Source: a bacterium (GTDB lineage: Bacteria; UBA9089; CG2-30-40-21). Taken from it: a DNA stretch of 12,216 bases. Below, piece by piece: positions 6,115 through 12,216 of the stretch (the first letter of the stretch is position 1; every line of letters begins with the position of its first letter). The stretch covers positions 1 to 12,216 of the forward strand of contig JASEHA010000042.1 of assembly GCA_030018795.1 (NCBI GenBank). The letters are read 5' to 3'. Both the position numbers and the translations under genes were made by a program. A model generated the notes under the pieces. The model was not told the origin of the DNA, did not search any database, and saw nothing but the letters and a program-made list of their open reading frames with translations.

Positions 6115-7344
6115 ATGAAAAAGCTATTGGCGATTATTAATCAATTCCCTCCTGCTTCAGCAGTAAGCGTGCATCGAGCTATCCGATTTATAAGGTATTT
6201 GACGGAAATGGGATGGGATATTTCTGTAGTTACCCTGAAGGATGAATGTTATGCAGATAATAATATCCCTATAGATAAGGAATTAAATAAAAAAATTCCT
6301 GAATCTGTTAAAGTTTATCGAACAAAAAGAGTAAGAAAATTTGTTCCTGAGATACCTGATGGAGAGATAGGGTGGTTTATAGATGCCTTTAAGGCAGGGA
6401 AAAGGTTGTTTGCAGAGGGTAAGGTCGATATTATTTACTCTACAGCTCCACCGTGGTCAACTCATTTAATTGCCTGCATGTTAAAAAAATATACTGGATG
6501 TCCTTTGGTGGTAGATTTCAGGGATCCATGGGCACGAACCCCATGGGCATATCGAAAGAGTTTTTGGCAGAAGAAGCTTAATCCCTGGTTCGAAAAATTC
6601 GTAGTAAAATATGCTGATGCAGTTATAGTAACTACCGAACCAACAAAAAGAGACTTTGTGGAATATTATGGTGAGAGGATTAGGGGTAAAATAGCAGTAA
6701 TCCCTAATGGGATTGACTTAACAGATTTTCATGAGGTGAGAAATAGACAAAAAATAACAACAGATAAATTTATCATAACCCATACAGGGACTATTTATGG
6801 TGAAAGAAATCCGGATAATCTACTAATCTCCATAAAAAGACTTATTGAAGAGGGATTAATTAATCCCCAGGAGATAGTAATTCAATTGGTAGGAAGCATT
6901 AGTTCCCGGGTGAATATTAGTAGTTTGAATTCTCTTGACAACTGGCAGATAGTGAAAATGATTCCTCCTGTTTCTCATCAAGAATGTTTGCGTTTTTTGG
7001 CAGAATCAACAGTCCTTCTCTTGCTTGAGGGTGGGCATCATCTTGCTATACCAGCTAAGTTGTTTGAATATATAGCAATAGAGAAACCAATATTAGCTTT
7101 AGCCGGAAAGAAAGGGGCGATTGGTGAAGTAATAGAGAATCATAAATTGGGGATAGTAGTAGAGCCAGAAGACTTAAATAGTATCAGGGATGCTTTGTTG
7201 CTTATGTATACAAAATGGAAAAAAAAGGAGTTATCTATAGGAGATTCTTCTGCTATAGATAGCTATGACGCAAAACATTTAACTGCTAAGATGAATGATG
7301 TTCTAGAACGATGTCTGACAGCTACTGACCTTAACAGTGTGTAA
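6115..7344 (+). CDS. Family 4-type (GT-B) glycosyltransferase
   Basis: A 409-aa predicted cytoplasmic glycosyltransferase. The N-terminal acceptor domain begins with a beta strand and loop, LLAIINQFPPASAVSVHR, as in many family 4 enzymes. It has a YSTAPPWSTHL segment near 108-117 and VVDFRDPWARTPW near 132-144, characteristic of a GT4 subgroup found in exopolysaccharide loci. The linker has IPNGIDLTDF near 196-205. The C-terminal donor domain starts with THTGTIYGERNPDNLL (223-237) and contains the nucleotide-sugar binding region AIPAKLFEYIAIEKPILAL near 311-329. These enzymes use an activated nucleotide sugar to extend a lipid- or glycan-linked acceptor with retained configuration; sugar and acceptor are not deducible. 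AAAGG at 6104-6108 overlaps the upstream stop, so the gene was translated right behind the amidotransferase. The insertion upstream may reduce its expression if its stop codons expose the message to Rho-type termination. Confidence 0.92.
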   Translation: MKKLLAIINQFPPASAVSVHRAIRFIRYLTEMGWDISVVTLKDECYADNNIPIDKELNKKIPESVKVYRTKRVRKFVPEIPDGEIGWFIDAFKAGKRLFAEGKVDIIYSTAPPWSTHLIACMLKKYTGCPLVVDFRDPWARTPWAYRKSFWQKKLNPWFEKFVVKYADAVIVTTEPTKRDFVEYYGERIRGKIAVIPNGIDLTDFHEVRNRQKITTDKFIITHTGTIYGERNPDNLLISIKRLIEEGLINPQEIVIQLVGSISSRVNISSLNSLDNWQIVKMIPPVSHQECLRFLAESTVLLLLEGGHHLAIPAKLFEYIAIEKPILALAGKKGAIGEVIENHKLGIVVEPEDLNSIRDALLLMYTKWKKKELSIGDSSAIDSYDAKHLTAKMNDVLERCLTATDLNSV

Positions 7345-7396
7345 AAAGGCAATTTCTCAGGAATTACCATACAATAAAAAAAGTAAAAAATTGTTC

Positions 7397-7425
7397 TTGA
7401 CAAATTGCAGATTATAGTGTATATT
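7397..7425 (+). promoter_or_regulatory. Sigma70-type promoter for the PEP-CTERM gene
   Basis: TTGACA at 7397-7402 and TATATT at 7420-7425 are separated by an ideal 17 bp. The start of transcription would be near 7432, giving a leader of about 90 nt before the ATG at 7521. I saw no sigma54 -24/-12 pattern (TGGCAC-N5-TTGC) here, although that is known upstream of some PEP-CTERM genes. The promoter separates the polysaccharide block from the exosortase block. Confidence 0.65.
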
Positions 7426-7520
7426 AAAATAGTTAAAAGAAGACTGGTTCGCTATTCATTATTGAGGCGGATTTAAAATAAATAGTAGTTATATTTATAG
7501 ACAAAAAGGAGAAAATGACA

Positions 7521-8447
7521 ATGAGAAAATATTTATTGGGATTAATGGCATTAGGGTTGTTGTGCTGGGCCGGTCAGGCTGCTGCAACAAGTGTTACTTT
7601 AGATAATGGAGTTGTTAAGACTACTATTGCTGATGGAGTTGTGACGAGTTTTAGTGGTATGGGTGGTGTGAATAACATAACAGCCTTTACTTTTGTTATG
7701 TATTCACCAACTACTGGAGCTATTAAGCTATCTAGTCCAGATGTAACATATAAGTTTCAGGATAATAAGGTAGCTTTAGCAGGTGGCTTTAAGGCCGACA
7801 GACATGACTTTTCAAAGTCGTTATTTGCGATAGGGGGCGGAAAGGTTGGAATGATGTATGGACAGTTTACCTTAGTTGATAATGATGATCCTGTTGATGG
7901 AAGAGATAGGAGATACCTTGATGTAAGATATTCACTGTCCGCAGTAGATAACATAACAATAAATGATGTAAGAGGTTATCTGGTATTAGAAGGAAGTGGA
8001 ACCTTTGACGAAAATGATGAGACAAAAGGAAGTTCTGCATGGCAAATGGTGAATGATATTCAAAATATATGGTCAGTAGGCAATTTATGGCCTGATACCA
8101 AAAAGGTTTTGTCTGTAGGACAGACTGGTTTTATTGGTCGTGTTGGTCATGATGATTTTATGAGTGCTGCTGCAACAGATGTATGGAATAAGGTTAATGC
8201 TGGAGATGCGTTACCAAACACTATAGTTCAACCTGGAGCAGGTATTCCAGGAGCAATAGCTATGAGAATTCCAATATCTACAGATCCTAATATTACTCTT
8301 ATTGGGAAGAATACGGTTACTGGTGTTAAGGGTGTAGGATTTGATGTTGATGTCAGGATGGAGGTTGTTCCAGAGCCATGCACAATGGGCTTGATGCTGG
8401 CTGGTCTGGCTGGTCTGGGTGCGATGAGAAGGAGAAATAGAAAGTAA
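7521..8447 (+). CDS. PEP-CTERM sorting-signal surface/exported protein
   Basis: Predicted 308-aa secreted protein. The N terminus, MRKYLLGLMALGLLCWAG followed by QAAA, is a Sec signal peptide with likely cleavage near residue 21-23. The C terminus carries the three-part exosortase signal: VPEP at about 283-286, a hydrophobic helix (MGLMLAGLAGLGAM) and a basic end, RRRNRK. An exosortase is expected to cut at this signal. The middle is beta-rich with many Thr, Asp, Gly and Val residues, has no catalytic motif I recognise, and reads like a structural matrix protein. It has no Cys in the mature body, but a Cys directly follows PEP. ATG 7515 lies only 3 bases after AGGAG (7507-7511), while ATG 7521 has 9 bases, so the latter is preferred. 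The gene has its own promoter and a terminator 36 bp downstream, so it is probably a single-gene unit expressed at high level. The partner exosortase begins at 12004. Confidence 0.92.
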   Translation: MRKYLLGLMALGLLCWAGQAAATSVTLDNGVVKTTIADGVVTSFSGMGGVNNITAFTFVMYSPTTGAIKLSSPDVTYKFQDNKVALAGGFKADRHDFSKSLFAIGGGKVGMMYGQFTLVDNDDPVDGRDRRYLDVRYSLSAVDNITINDVRGYLVLEGSGTFDENDETKGSSAWQMVNDIQNIWSVGNLWPDTKKVLSVGQTGFIGRVGHDDFMSAAATDVWNKVNAGDALPNTIVQPGAGIPGAIAMRIPISTDPNITLIGKNTVTGVKGVGFDVDVRMEVVPEPCTMGLMLAGLAGLGAMRRRNRK

Positions 8448-8483
8448 GTTTGTTGATTGTAAGATGAAGATGTAAGAGAAAAA

Positions 8484-8525
8484 ATCAAAAGCCGGCTATT
8501 CCTTAGTGTTTGGTCGGCTTTTGAT
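8484..8525 (+). terminator. Hairpin terminator after the PEP-CTERM gene
   Basis: ATCAAAAGCCG (8484-8494) and CGGCTTTTGAT (8515-8525) form a perfect 11-bp stem around a 20-nt loop. Its A-rich left arm and T-rich right arm make it behave as an intrinsic terminator in either direction. It lies 36 bp past the stop of the PEP-CTERM gene. Confidence 0.8.
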
Positions 8526-8540
8526 GTAATTGAAAATAAG

Positions 8541-8575
8541 TCTAATTGCTTATATTCGATGTTCAAGCTTTTTAA
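8541..8575 (+). repeat. Dispersed repeat, copy 2 (+), left arm of an inverted pair
   Basis: TCTAATTGCT then ATTCGATGTTCAAGCTTTTTAA. It is homologous to 4719-4754. Its core at 8556-8573 is the inverted partner of 8649-8666, matching at 17 of 18 positions, with a 75-base loop in between. Confidence 0.55.
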
Positions 8576-8645
8576 TATTCCCACAATCTTGGGCGTATTG
8601 TTGTAGCCGTAATGCTGCATGTTGATATGTATAGTATAGGGTAAC

Positions 8646-8666
8646 TCGAAAAAGCTTGAATATCGA
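8646..8666 (-). repeat. Dispersed repeat, copy 3 (-), right arm of the inverted pair
   Basis: TCGAAAAAGCTTGAATATCGA. Its last 18 bases are the reverse complement of 8556-8573 with one mismatch. It ends 11 bases before the ribosome binding site of the TPR gene. In RNA the two arms could form a long stem in the leader, leaving the binding site free; as DNA it could be a paired operator or the ends of a tiny element. AGTCTAA occurs at 8539-8545 and 8666-8672, but not immediately outside both arms. Confidence 0.5.
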
Positions 8667-8689
8667 GTCTAAATGGTAAGGAGAAAATT

Positions 8690-10012
8690 ATGTTTGTTAA
8701 GCTTGTTTTGATTTTGTTGATGCTTGTTGCTCAAGCTCCTATTGGACGCCAGGTAGATAGTAGTAGTGTTCAATTACAGAATAAGGAAAATGTTTCTGTT
8801 ATAGAGAAGGCTAAGAAAGAGGTGACCAAAAATCCTAATTCTCCAGATGCTCATTTTAAGCTTGGTTTTGTATATCTTAAAGCAGGATTGAATCAAAAGG
8901 CAGAAGAGGCATTCAGGAAGGCAGTACTAATTGATTCGAAGCACATAGATGCCTTAATTATGCTGGCACAAATAGAGCTTAATAAAAAGAATCTTGATTC
9001 AGCTAAAAAGATGGCATTAAGGGCAAAAGAGGTGTCAACTAATGATGCGAGGGTATATAGTGTTCTGGGCGGCATCTCTCTTTATGAGAGAAATCTTGCT
9101 CTGGCTGAAGAAAATTTCAACAAGGCAGCAAAGATTGACCCTGCTCTTGTTGATGTCCATTATAATCTGGCTAGTATCTATGAAGTACAGGAAAGATTTG
9201 ATGAGGCATTAAAGGAATATCAACGGGTTAGTGAGCTGGAACCAAGCAATATGGAGCCTTGCTACAAAAGTGGGATAATATATGTAAAGATGGGGAAATA
9301 TGATGAAGCAAAGAAAAAGCTCAATGAATGCTTAAAAACATCTTCTGTCAATCCAGTTATTTATGATACGCTTGGAATTATTTATATCAGGGAAGGAGAT
9401 CAGGAAAAAGCATTAAAATACTTTAAGGAAGCTGCAAGGATTAATCCACGATTTTTTCCTGCTTGTGAACATATAGGCGATCTTTATGGAACAAGAAAAG
9501 AATACCTTAAGGCAATAGATTCGTATAAAAAAGCATTGGAAATAAATTCAAGTGTGCCTGTTCTTCATCTAAAGCTTGGTATGGTTTTTGAATCCAATAA
9601 GATGTATAAAGATGCAATAAAGGAATATGAGAAGGTTATCTCTCTTGAACCTAAATCTGGCATAGCATATAATAATTTAGCCTATTTATTTGCAGACAAA
9701 AAAATGAATCTTGAAAAAGCCATAAAATTTGCTAAAAAAGCAAAAGAACTTATGCCTGAAAATCCAGGGGTACTTGATACACTTGGTTGGGCTTATTGTC
9801 AGAATAAGATGTATAAAGAAGCCATCAAGGATCTGGAGATAGCTGCCCAAAGAATGCCAAAAGAAGCAGTGGTTTTTTATCATCTGGGTTTATCTTATTA
9901 TGGGAATGGAGATAAAGAAAAGGCATTGCAATCATTACAACAGGCGATTCAATTAGATGCTAACTTTAATGGTGCAGAGGATACAAGGAAATTGATTAAG
10001 AAATTGAAATAA
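8690..10012 (+). CDS. Tetratricopeptide-repeat protein, probably exported (11 TPRs)
   Basis: A 440-aa protein. The first ~20 residues (MFVKLVLILLMLVAQAP) look like a signal peptide or short membrane anchor; there is no lipobox Cys. After a ~30-residue linker, 34-residue TPR units run without a break from about residue 51 to 425. I count 11, with the canonical pattern of small and aromatic residues (for example HFKLGFVYLKAGLNQKAEEAF, HYNLASIYEVQERFDEALKEY, YDTLGIIYIREGDQEKALKYF). The ninth has one extra residue. TPR arrays bind partner proteins. TPR proteins accompany many exosortase and polysaccharide-export loci (PrsT is a lipoprotein example), but this one lacks the PrsT lipobox and I do not equate them. 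AAGGAG at 8678-8683 with 6-base spacing supports the start. It precedes the PilX-like gene by 126 bp on the same strand and may share its transcript. Confidence 0.93.
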   Translation: MFVKLVLILLMLVAQAPIGRQVDSSSVQLQNKENVSVIEKAKKEVTKNPNSPDAHFKLGFVYLKAGLNQKAEEAFRKAVLIDSKHIDALIMLAQIELNKKNLDSAKKMALRAKEVSTNDARVYSVLGGISLYERNLALAEENFNKAAKIDPALVDVHYNLASIYEVQERFDEALKEYQRVSELEPSNMEPCYKSGIIYVKMGKYDEAKKKLNECLKTSSVNPVIYDTLGIIYIREGDQEKALKYFKEAARINPRFFPACEHIGDLYGTRKEYLKAIDSYKKALEINSSVPVLHLKLGMVFESNKMYKDAIKEYEKVISLEPKSGIAYNNLAYLFADKKMNLEKAIKFAKKAKELMPENPGVLDTLGWAYCQNKMYKEAIKDLEIAAQRMPKEAVVFYHLGLSYYGNGDKEKALQSLQQAIQLDANFNGAEDTRKLIKKLK

Positions 10013-10083
10013 TTGTTGGTTTTTGCATGAAGGAAGAATGTGTAATACAAGAAGAAATGAAAAAAGGGAGAATTTCTGGTAAT

Positions 10084-10099
10084 CCCCTCTTGAGAGGGG
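10084..10099 (+). repeat. REP-like short palindrome between TPR and PilX-like genes
   Basis: CCCCTCTTGAGAGGGG forms a perfect GC-rich stem (CCCCTC/GAGGGG around TTGA) and is followed by TAGGGGTGTGT. It stands out from its AT-rich surroundings. Palindromes of this kind, with the same flanking GGGGTGTG, recur in intergenic regions of many bacterial genomes. It could also stabilise the upstream 3' end or act as a weak attenuator, but there is no T tract. Confidence 0.6.
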
Positions 10100-10138
10100 T
10101 AGGGGTGTGTTGTTCTCTTGAAAGGAGGTTATGTTGTG

Positions 10139-12004
10139 ATGAAAATGTCTACTTATCAATCAGGCAAATATCACGGTGAATCAGGGTTAGCTATTATTAT
10201 GGTTGTTTTTGTGGCATTGTTTCTGCTGGCTATATCTTTGGCATATATTGTGTGTAGCAAGAACAGTCTGAATCAGTCTCATTTATCTCAGGGAAAGATA
10301 AAAGGGGTTATTGTCGCAGAAGCAGGCATGGAGAGGGCATTATGGTGTCTTCAGAATAGAGCAGATAATGGTCAAGAGATAACAGAAGAAAGCATATCCG
10401 GGAATTATGATGAATTATTAAAGGGGTATAAAGATAAGTCTAAGGCAAGAGAGTATGGAGTGATTATCCCTGAAATGGGTACAAATACAAGATATGCGGC
10501 AAGAACAGTGGAAGAAAGTGATGGTGATACCAATAATGGAAAAGAAATGGCTATTTATGTTATTGGTGTTACCAGACAGGCAAATCCAATGGGTGAAGAG
10601 GTGTCTAATATCAAGGCAATGAAGATGCTGGTAAGGATTGGTACCAGAGAGGCTGGGATGCCTAAAATCGTATTTGGTGGTGGTGGCAGAATATCACAAA
10701 GAACGAATTCTATGTGGCAGGTTAAGGGCAATATCTATGCTGCGGATGGGTTTGTTCAAAATGCTAAGTCAACGATAAGCAGTTATAATGGGTTTACTAA
10801 TGCACAATTAAGTTCTTCTAAATATGATAAATGGCTGGCAGGTACAGATGTTGTTCTGGAAGGTCCATGGGCAGACACTATAACAGCTATAGATGAGCCT
10901 AATAGGAAGCTAAAAAGAGGTTCAACGGAAAAACAGGAATTGCCTGTTTTTAATGTTGCAGATTTTGCCAGTCCTAAGGATGATTATAGGGGACCTGATT
11001 ATACATTGGCAGATTTGATAAGTAAGGGATGGACATTGGATGCAAAGAATAATGTCCTTATTAGTCCAGAAAAACAGGTAATGAGCATTTGGAACAAGCC
11101 GCCTGGCACAGTAGATAATAATGGTAATCTGCAATTGGATAAAAATGAACCATGGGTAGCTAACTGGCTAAAGAATTTTTCTTCTTTCCCTGAATCAGAG
11201 GTGGCTGATGGGATATATTATGATAGGAATGAGGATGGATATACAAGTATTTATATGGGACAGGGGAGTCCAAACTTGCGGATTATGCCGTATAGAGGAT
11301 ATACTGCGTCTTTGCAAGTCAGGCCAGGGGCGCGTGGCATAATTGCTTCTCAGGGAAAGGGAAATAACTTTTATAAAAACGGTGGTGATGGATATCTTAC
11401 ATGGGGTGGACAAAAGATAGGTGCAGATATGAAAAGTAATAATAATGTAAGTATAGAGGTTCGAGGTCGAATAGCTGGAGAAGCAAAATCTGGGAGTGCA
11501 GATAAAGAAGTCTATAAAGAGCAAAATGATGTCCCTTATGTAGGGTTTCATTATAAAGGGACGATTTATGATGCATCAAATCCCCCAGAGCCAATGGGTG
11601 AAAACTGGGGTGCCCTTTCGATTATAGGCGAGAATGATGTTATTATCAGTGAAACCGGGGATATAAGAATGGCTGCACAGAGTTCAAGATGGGATGTTCA
11701 TTCTGACTTTCGAGGCTTTGTTTATTCCAAAAACAATCTGAAGATTCAAACCGATATCCTGTTTCAAGGGATGATGATTGGTGTTGTAAATGCAGATGTT
11801 GTTGATCATGGAAGTGCAGGTTGGGGATTATCCAGTTATGGAGATGGGTGGGATCCGAGTCTTTATTATGAGGATCCACTTGAACCAAGCGGTAATGGCA
11901 GGAGTTTTTTTCCAAAAAATTTTGCCCCTTCTGGTAACGCTATTATCCGTGATATGGTTGTGCTGAGCTGGGAAGCAGATAAATTTTATAAAAAGAAGAT
12001 ATAA
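10139..12004 (+). CDS. PilX-type pilin-like protein with large beta-rich ectodomain
   Basis: Predicted 621 aa. After a short polar head, GESGLAIIMVVFVALFLLAI starts a hydrophobic helix (about 17-38) of the type IV pilus minor pilin/PilX class. AEAGMERALW at 60-69 is the typical conserved segment following that helix in PilX-like proteins. The Glu at position +5 of major pilins is absent, as in PilX-type proteins. The rest is Gly-, Asn- and aromatic-rich and beta-rich: KGNIYAADGF near 207, several GG turns, and near the end RGFVYSKNNLKIQTDILFQG then MMIGVVNADVV, resembling stacked strands of a beta-helix. It is probably anchored in the inner membrane or assembled in a pseudopilus-like fibre. 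No PEP-CTERM signal is present. AAAGGAGG at 10121-10128 gives 10-base spacing to ATG 10139 (7 to GTG 10136); an upstream TTG at 10118 would overlap this site and is rejected. The stop overlaps the exosortase start as TAATG, indicating translational coupling. Confidence 0.85.
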   Translation: MKMSTYQSGKYHGESGLAIIMVVFVALFLLAISLAYIVCSKNSLNQSHLSQGKIKGVIVAEAGMERALWCLQNRADNGQEITEESISGNYDELLKGYKDKSKAREYGVIIPEMGTNTRYAARTVEESDGDTNNGKEMAIYVIGVTRQANPMGEEVSNIKAMKMLVRIGTREAGMPKIVFGGGGRISQRTNSMWQVKGNIYAADGFVQNAKSTISSYNGFTNAQLSSSKYDKWLAGTDVVLEGPWADTITAIDEPNRKLKRGSTEKQELPVFNVADFASPKDDYRGPDYTLADLISKGWTLDAKNNVLISPEKQVMSIWNKPPGTVDNNGNLQLDKNEPWVANWLKNFSSFPESEVADGIYYDRNEDGYTSIYMGQGSPNLRIMPYRGYTASLQVRPGARGIIASQGKGNNFYKNGGDGYLTWGGQKIGADMKSNNNVSIEVRGRIAGEAKSGSADKEVYKEQNDVPYVGFHYKGTIYDASNPPEPMGENWGALSIIGENDVIISETGDIRMAAQSSRWDVHSDFRGFVYSKNNLKIQTDILFQGMMIGVVNADVVDHGSAGWGLSSYGDGWDPSLYYEDPLEPSGNGRSFFPKNFAPSGNAIIRDMVVLSWEADKFYKKKI

Positions 12005-12216
12005 TGTTGACAAGAGGACAAATATTAAAAATAATATTAATAAGTATAGCTTTAATAGGGATTTATTTCCCTACTTTTTGTTGGATGGTATCTTTGTTTA
12101 TGCATCATGATTCTAATTATTCTCACGGCTTCCTGATACCATTTGTTTGTTTATGGCTTGTCTGGCAGCTAAGGGATAAGCTGAAGGAGACTGGGGTTTG
12201 TCCAGCAAGGTCTGGC
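12004..12216 (+). CDS. Exosortase (EpsH/Xrt family), N-terminal part, runs off window
   Basis: 71 codons are visible and the frame is still open at the window end. The family comprises multi-pass inner-membrane cysteine transpeptidase-like enzymes that cleave PEP-CTERM proteins. Here the first segment, ILKIILISIALIGIYFPTF (residues 8-25), is a membrane helix. HDSNYSHGFLIPFVCLWLVW (35-54) is the hallmark N-terminal exosortase segment, with SHG at 40-42, followed by a basic loop. The catalytic Cys, Arg and His lie in the unseen part. The ATG shares its A with the last base of the upstream stop (TAATG), so translation is probably coupled; only a weak AAGAAG purine tract precedes it. Its presumed substrate is the PEP-CTERM protein at 7521-8447. 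The exosortase subtype cannot be told from this fragment. Confidence 0.9.
   Translation, partial: MLTRGQILKIILISIALIGIYFPTFCWMVSLFMHHDSNYSHGFLIPFVCLWLVWQLRDKLKETGVCPARSG

Noticed and set aside
7345..7520. Sigma54-dependent promoter upstream of the PEP-CTERM gene, as in PrsK/PrsR-controlled systems
   Set aside because: I found no TGGCAC-N5-TTGC arrangement by eye; a clear TTGACA-N17-TATATT pair is present instead.
8546..8666. A third MITE made of the inverted pair 8556-8573/8649-8666
   Set aside because: No direct repeats lie immediately outside both arms. AGTCTAA at 8539 and 8666 is offset by about 10 bases on the left, and part of it belongs to the repeat copy at 4719. Kept as an inverted repeat only.
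10118..10138. TTG start for the PilX-like gene
   Set aside because: The codons after TTG are themselves the ribosome binding site AAAGGAGG, which points to GTG 10136 or ATG 10139.
11195..11551. Antisense reading frame of about 118 codons
   Set aside because: It lies wholly opposite the PilX-like gene, has no ribosome binding site or recognisable product, and its composition is what an AT-rich antisense frame gives.

Overview
The window is bacterial, AT-rich and almost entirely coded on the + strand. It joins two functional blocks: the end of a surface-polysaccharide biosynthesis cluster (about 1-7.3 kb) and the start of an exosortase/PEP-CTERM locus (about 7.4-12.2 kb). A type IV pilin-like PilX-type protein, a PEP-CTERM substrate and an exosortase together point to a diderm (Gram-negative-type) bacterium. 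The low GC, unfamiliar proteins and short foldback repeats would suit an uncultured candidate phylum, but the sequence alone does not fix the taxon.

Layout. 1-448 is the C-terminal half of a PIG-L/LmbE-type deacetylase. 486-2516 encodes a large protein of unknown function, possibly an alpha-toroid enzyme. 2576-3373 is a class I SAM methyltransferase. 3402-4376 is a nitroreductase-fold flavoprotein with a long N-terminal extension. 4377-4797 is non-coding and holds a 172-bp MITE-like element with a 9-bp target duplication, a strong sigma70-type promoter and a leader. 4798-6105 is an N-acetyl sugar amidotransferase (WbpG/PseA-like) gene broken by a second, unrelated 166-bp MITE-like element. 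6115-7344 is a GT4-type glycosyltransferase.

The second block begins with its own promoter (7397-7425), a PEP-CTERM protein (7521-8447) and a hairpin terminator (8484-8525). A repeat-bearing leader follows, then an 11-repeat TPR protein (8690-10012). After that come a large PilX-like protein (10139-12004) and an exosortase that overlaps its stop codon and runs off the window (12004-12216).

How it fits together. Exosortases recognise a C-terminal PEP-CTERM signal, cut it and sort the protein to the surface or an exopolysaccharide matrix, and their genes often sit beside polysaccharide genes; this window shows that arrangement. The clearest novel observation is the pair of different miniature elements within about 850 bp. 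One lands immediately behind a stop codon and is harmless to that gene. The other splits the amidotransferase. Removing the second element plus one copy of its ATCAA duplication restores a continuous 378-codon reading frame.
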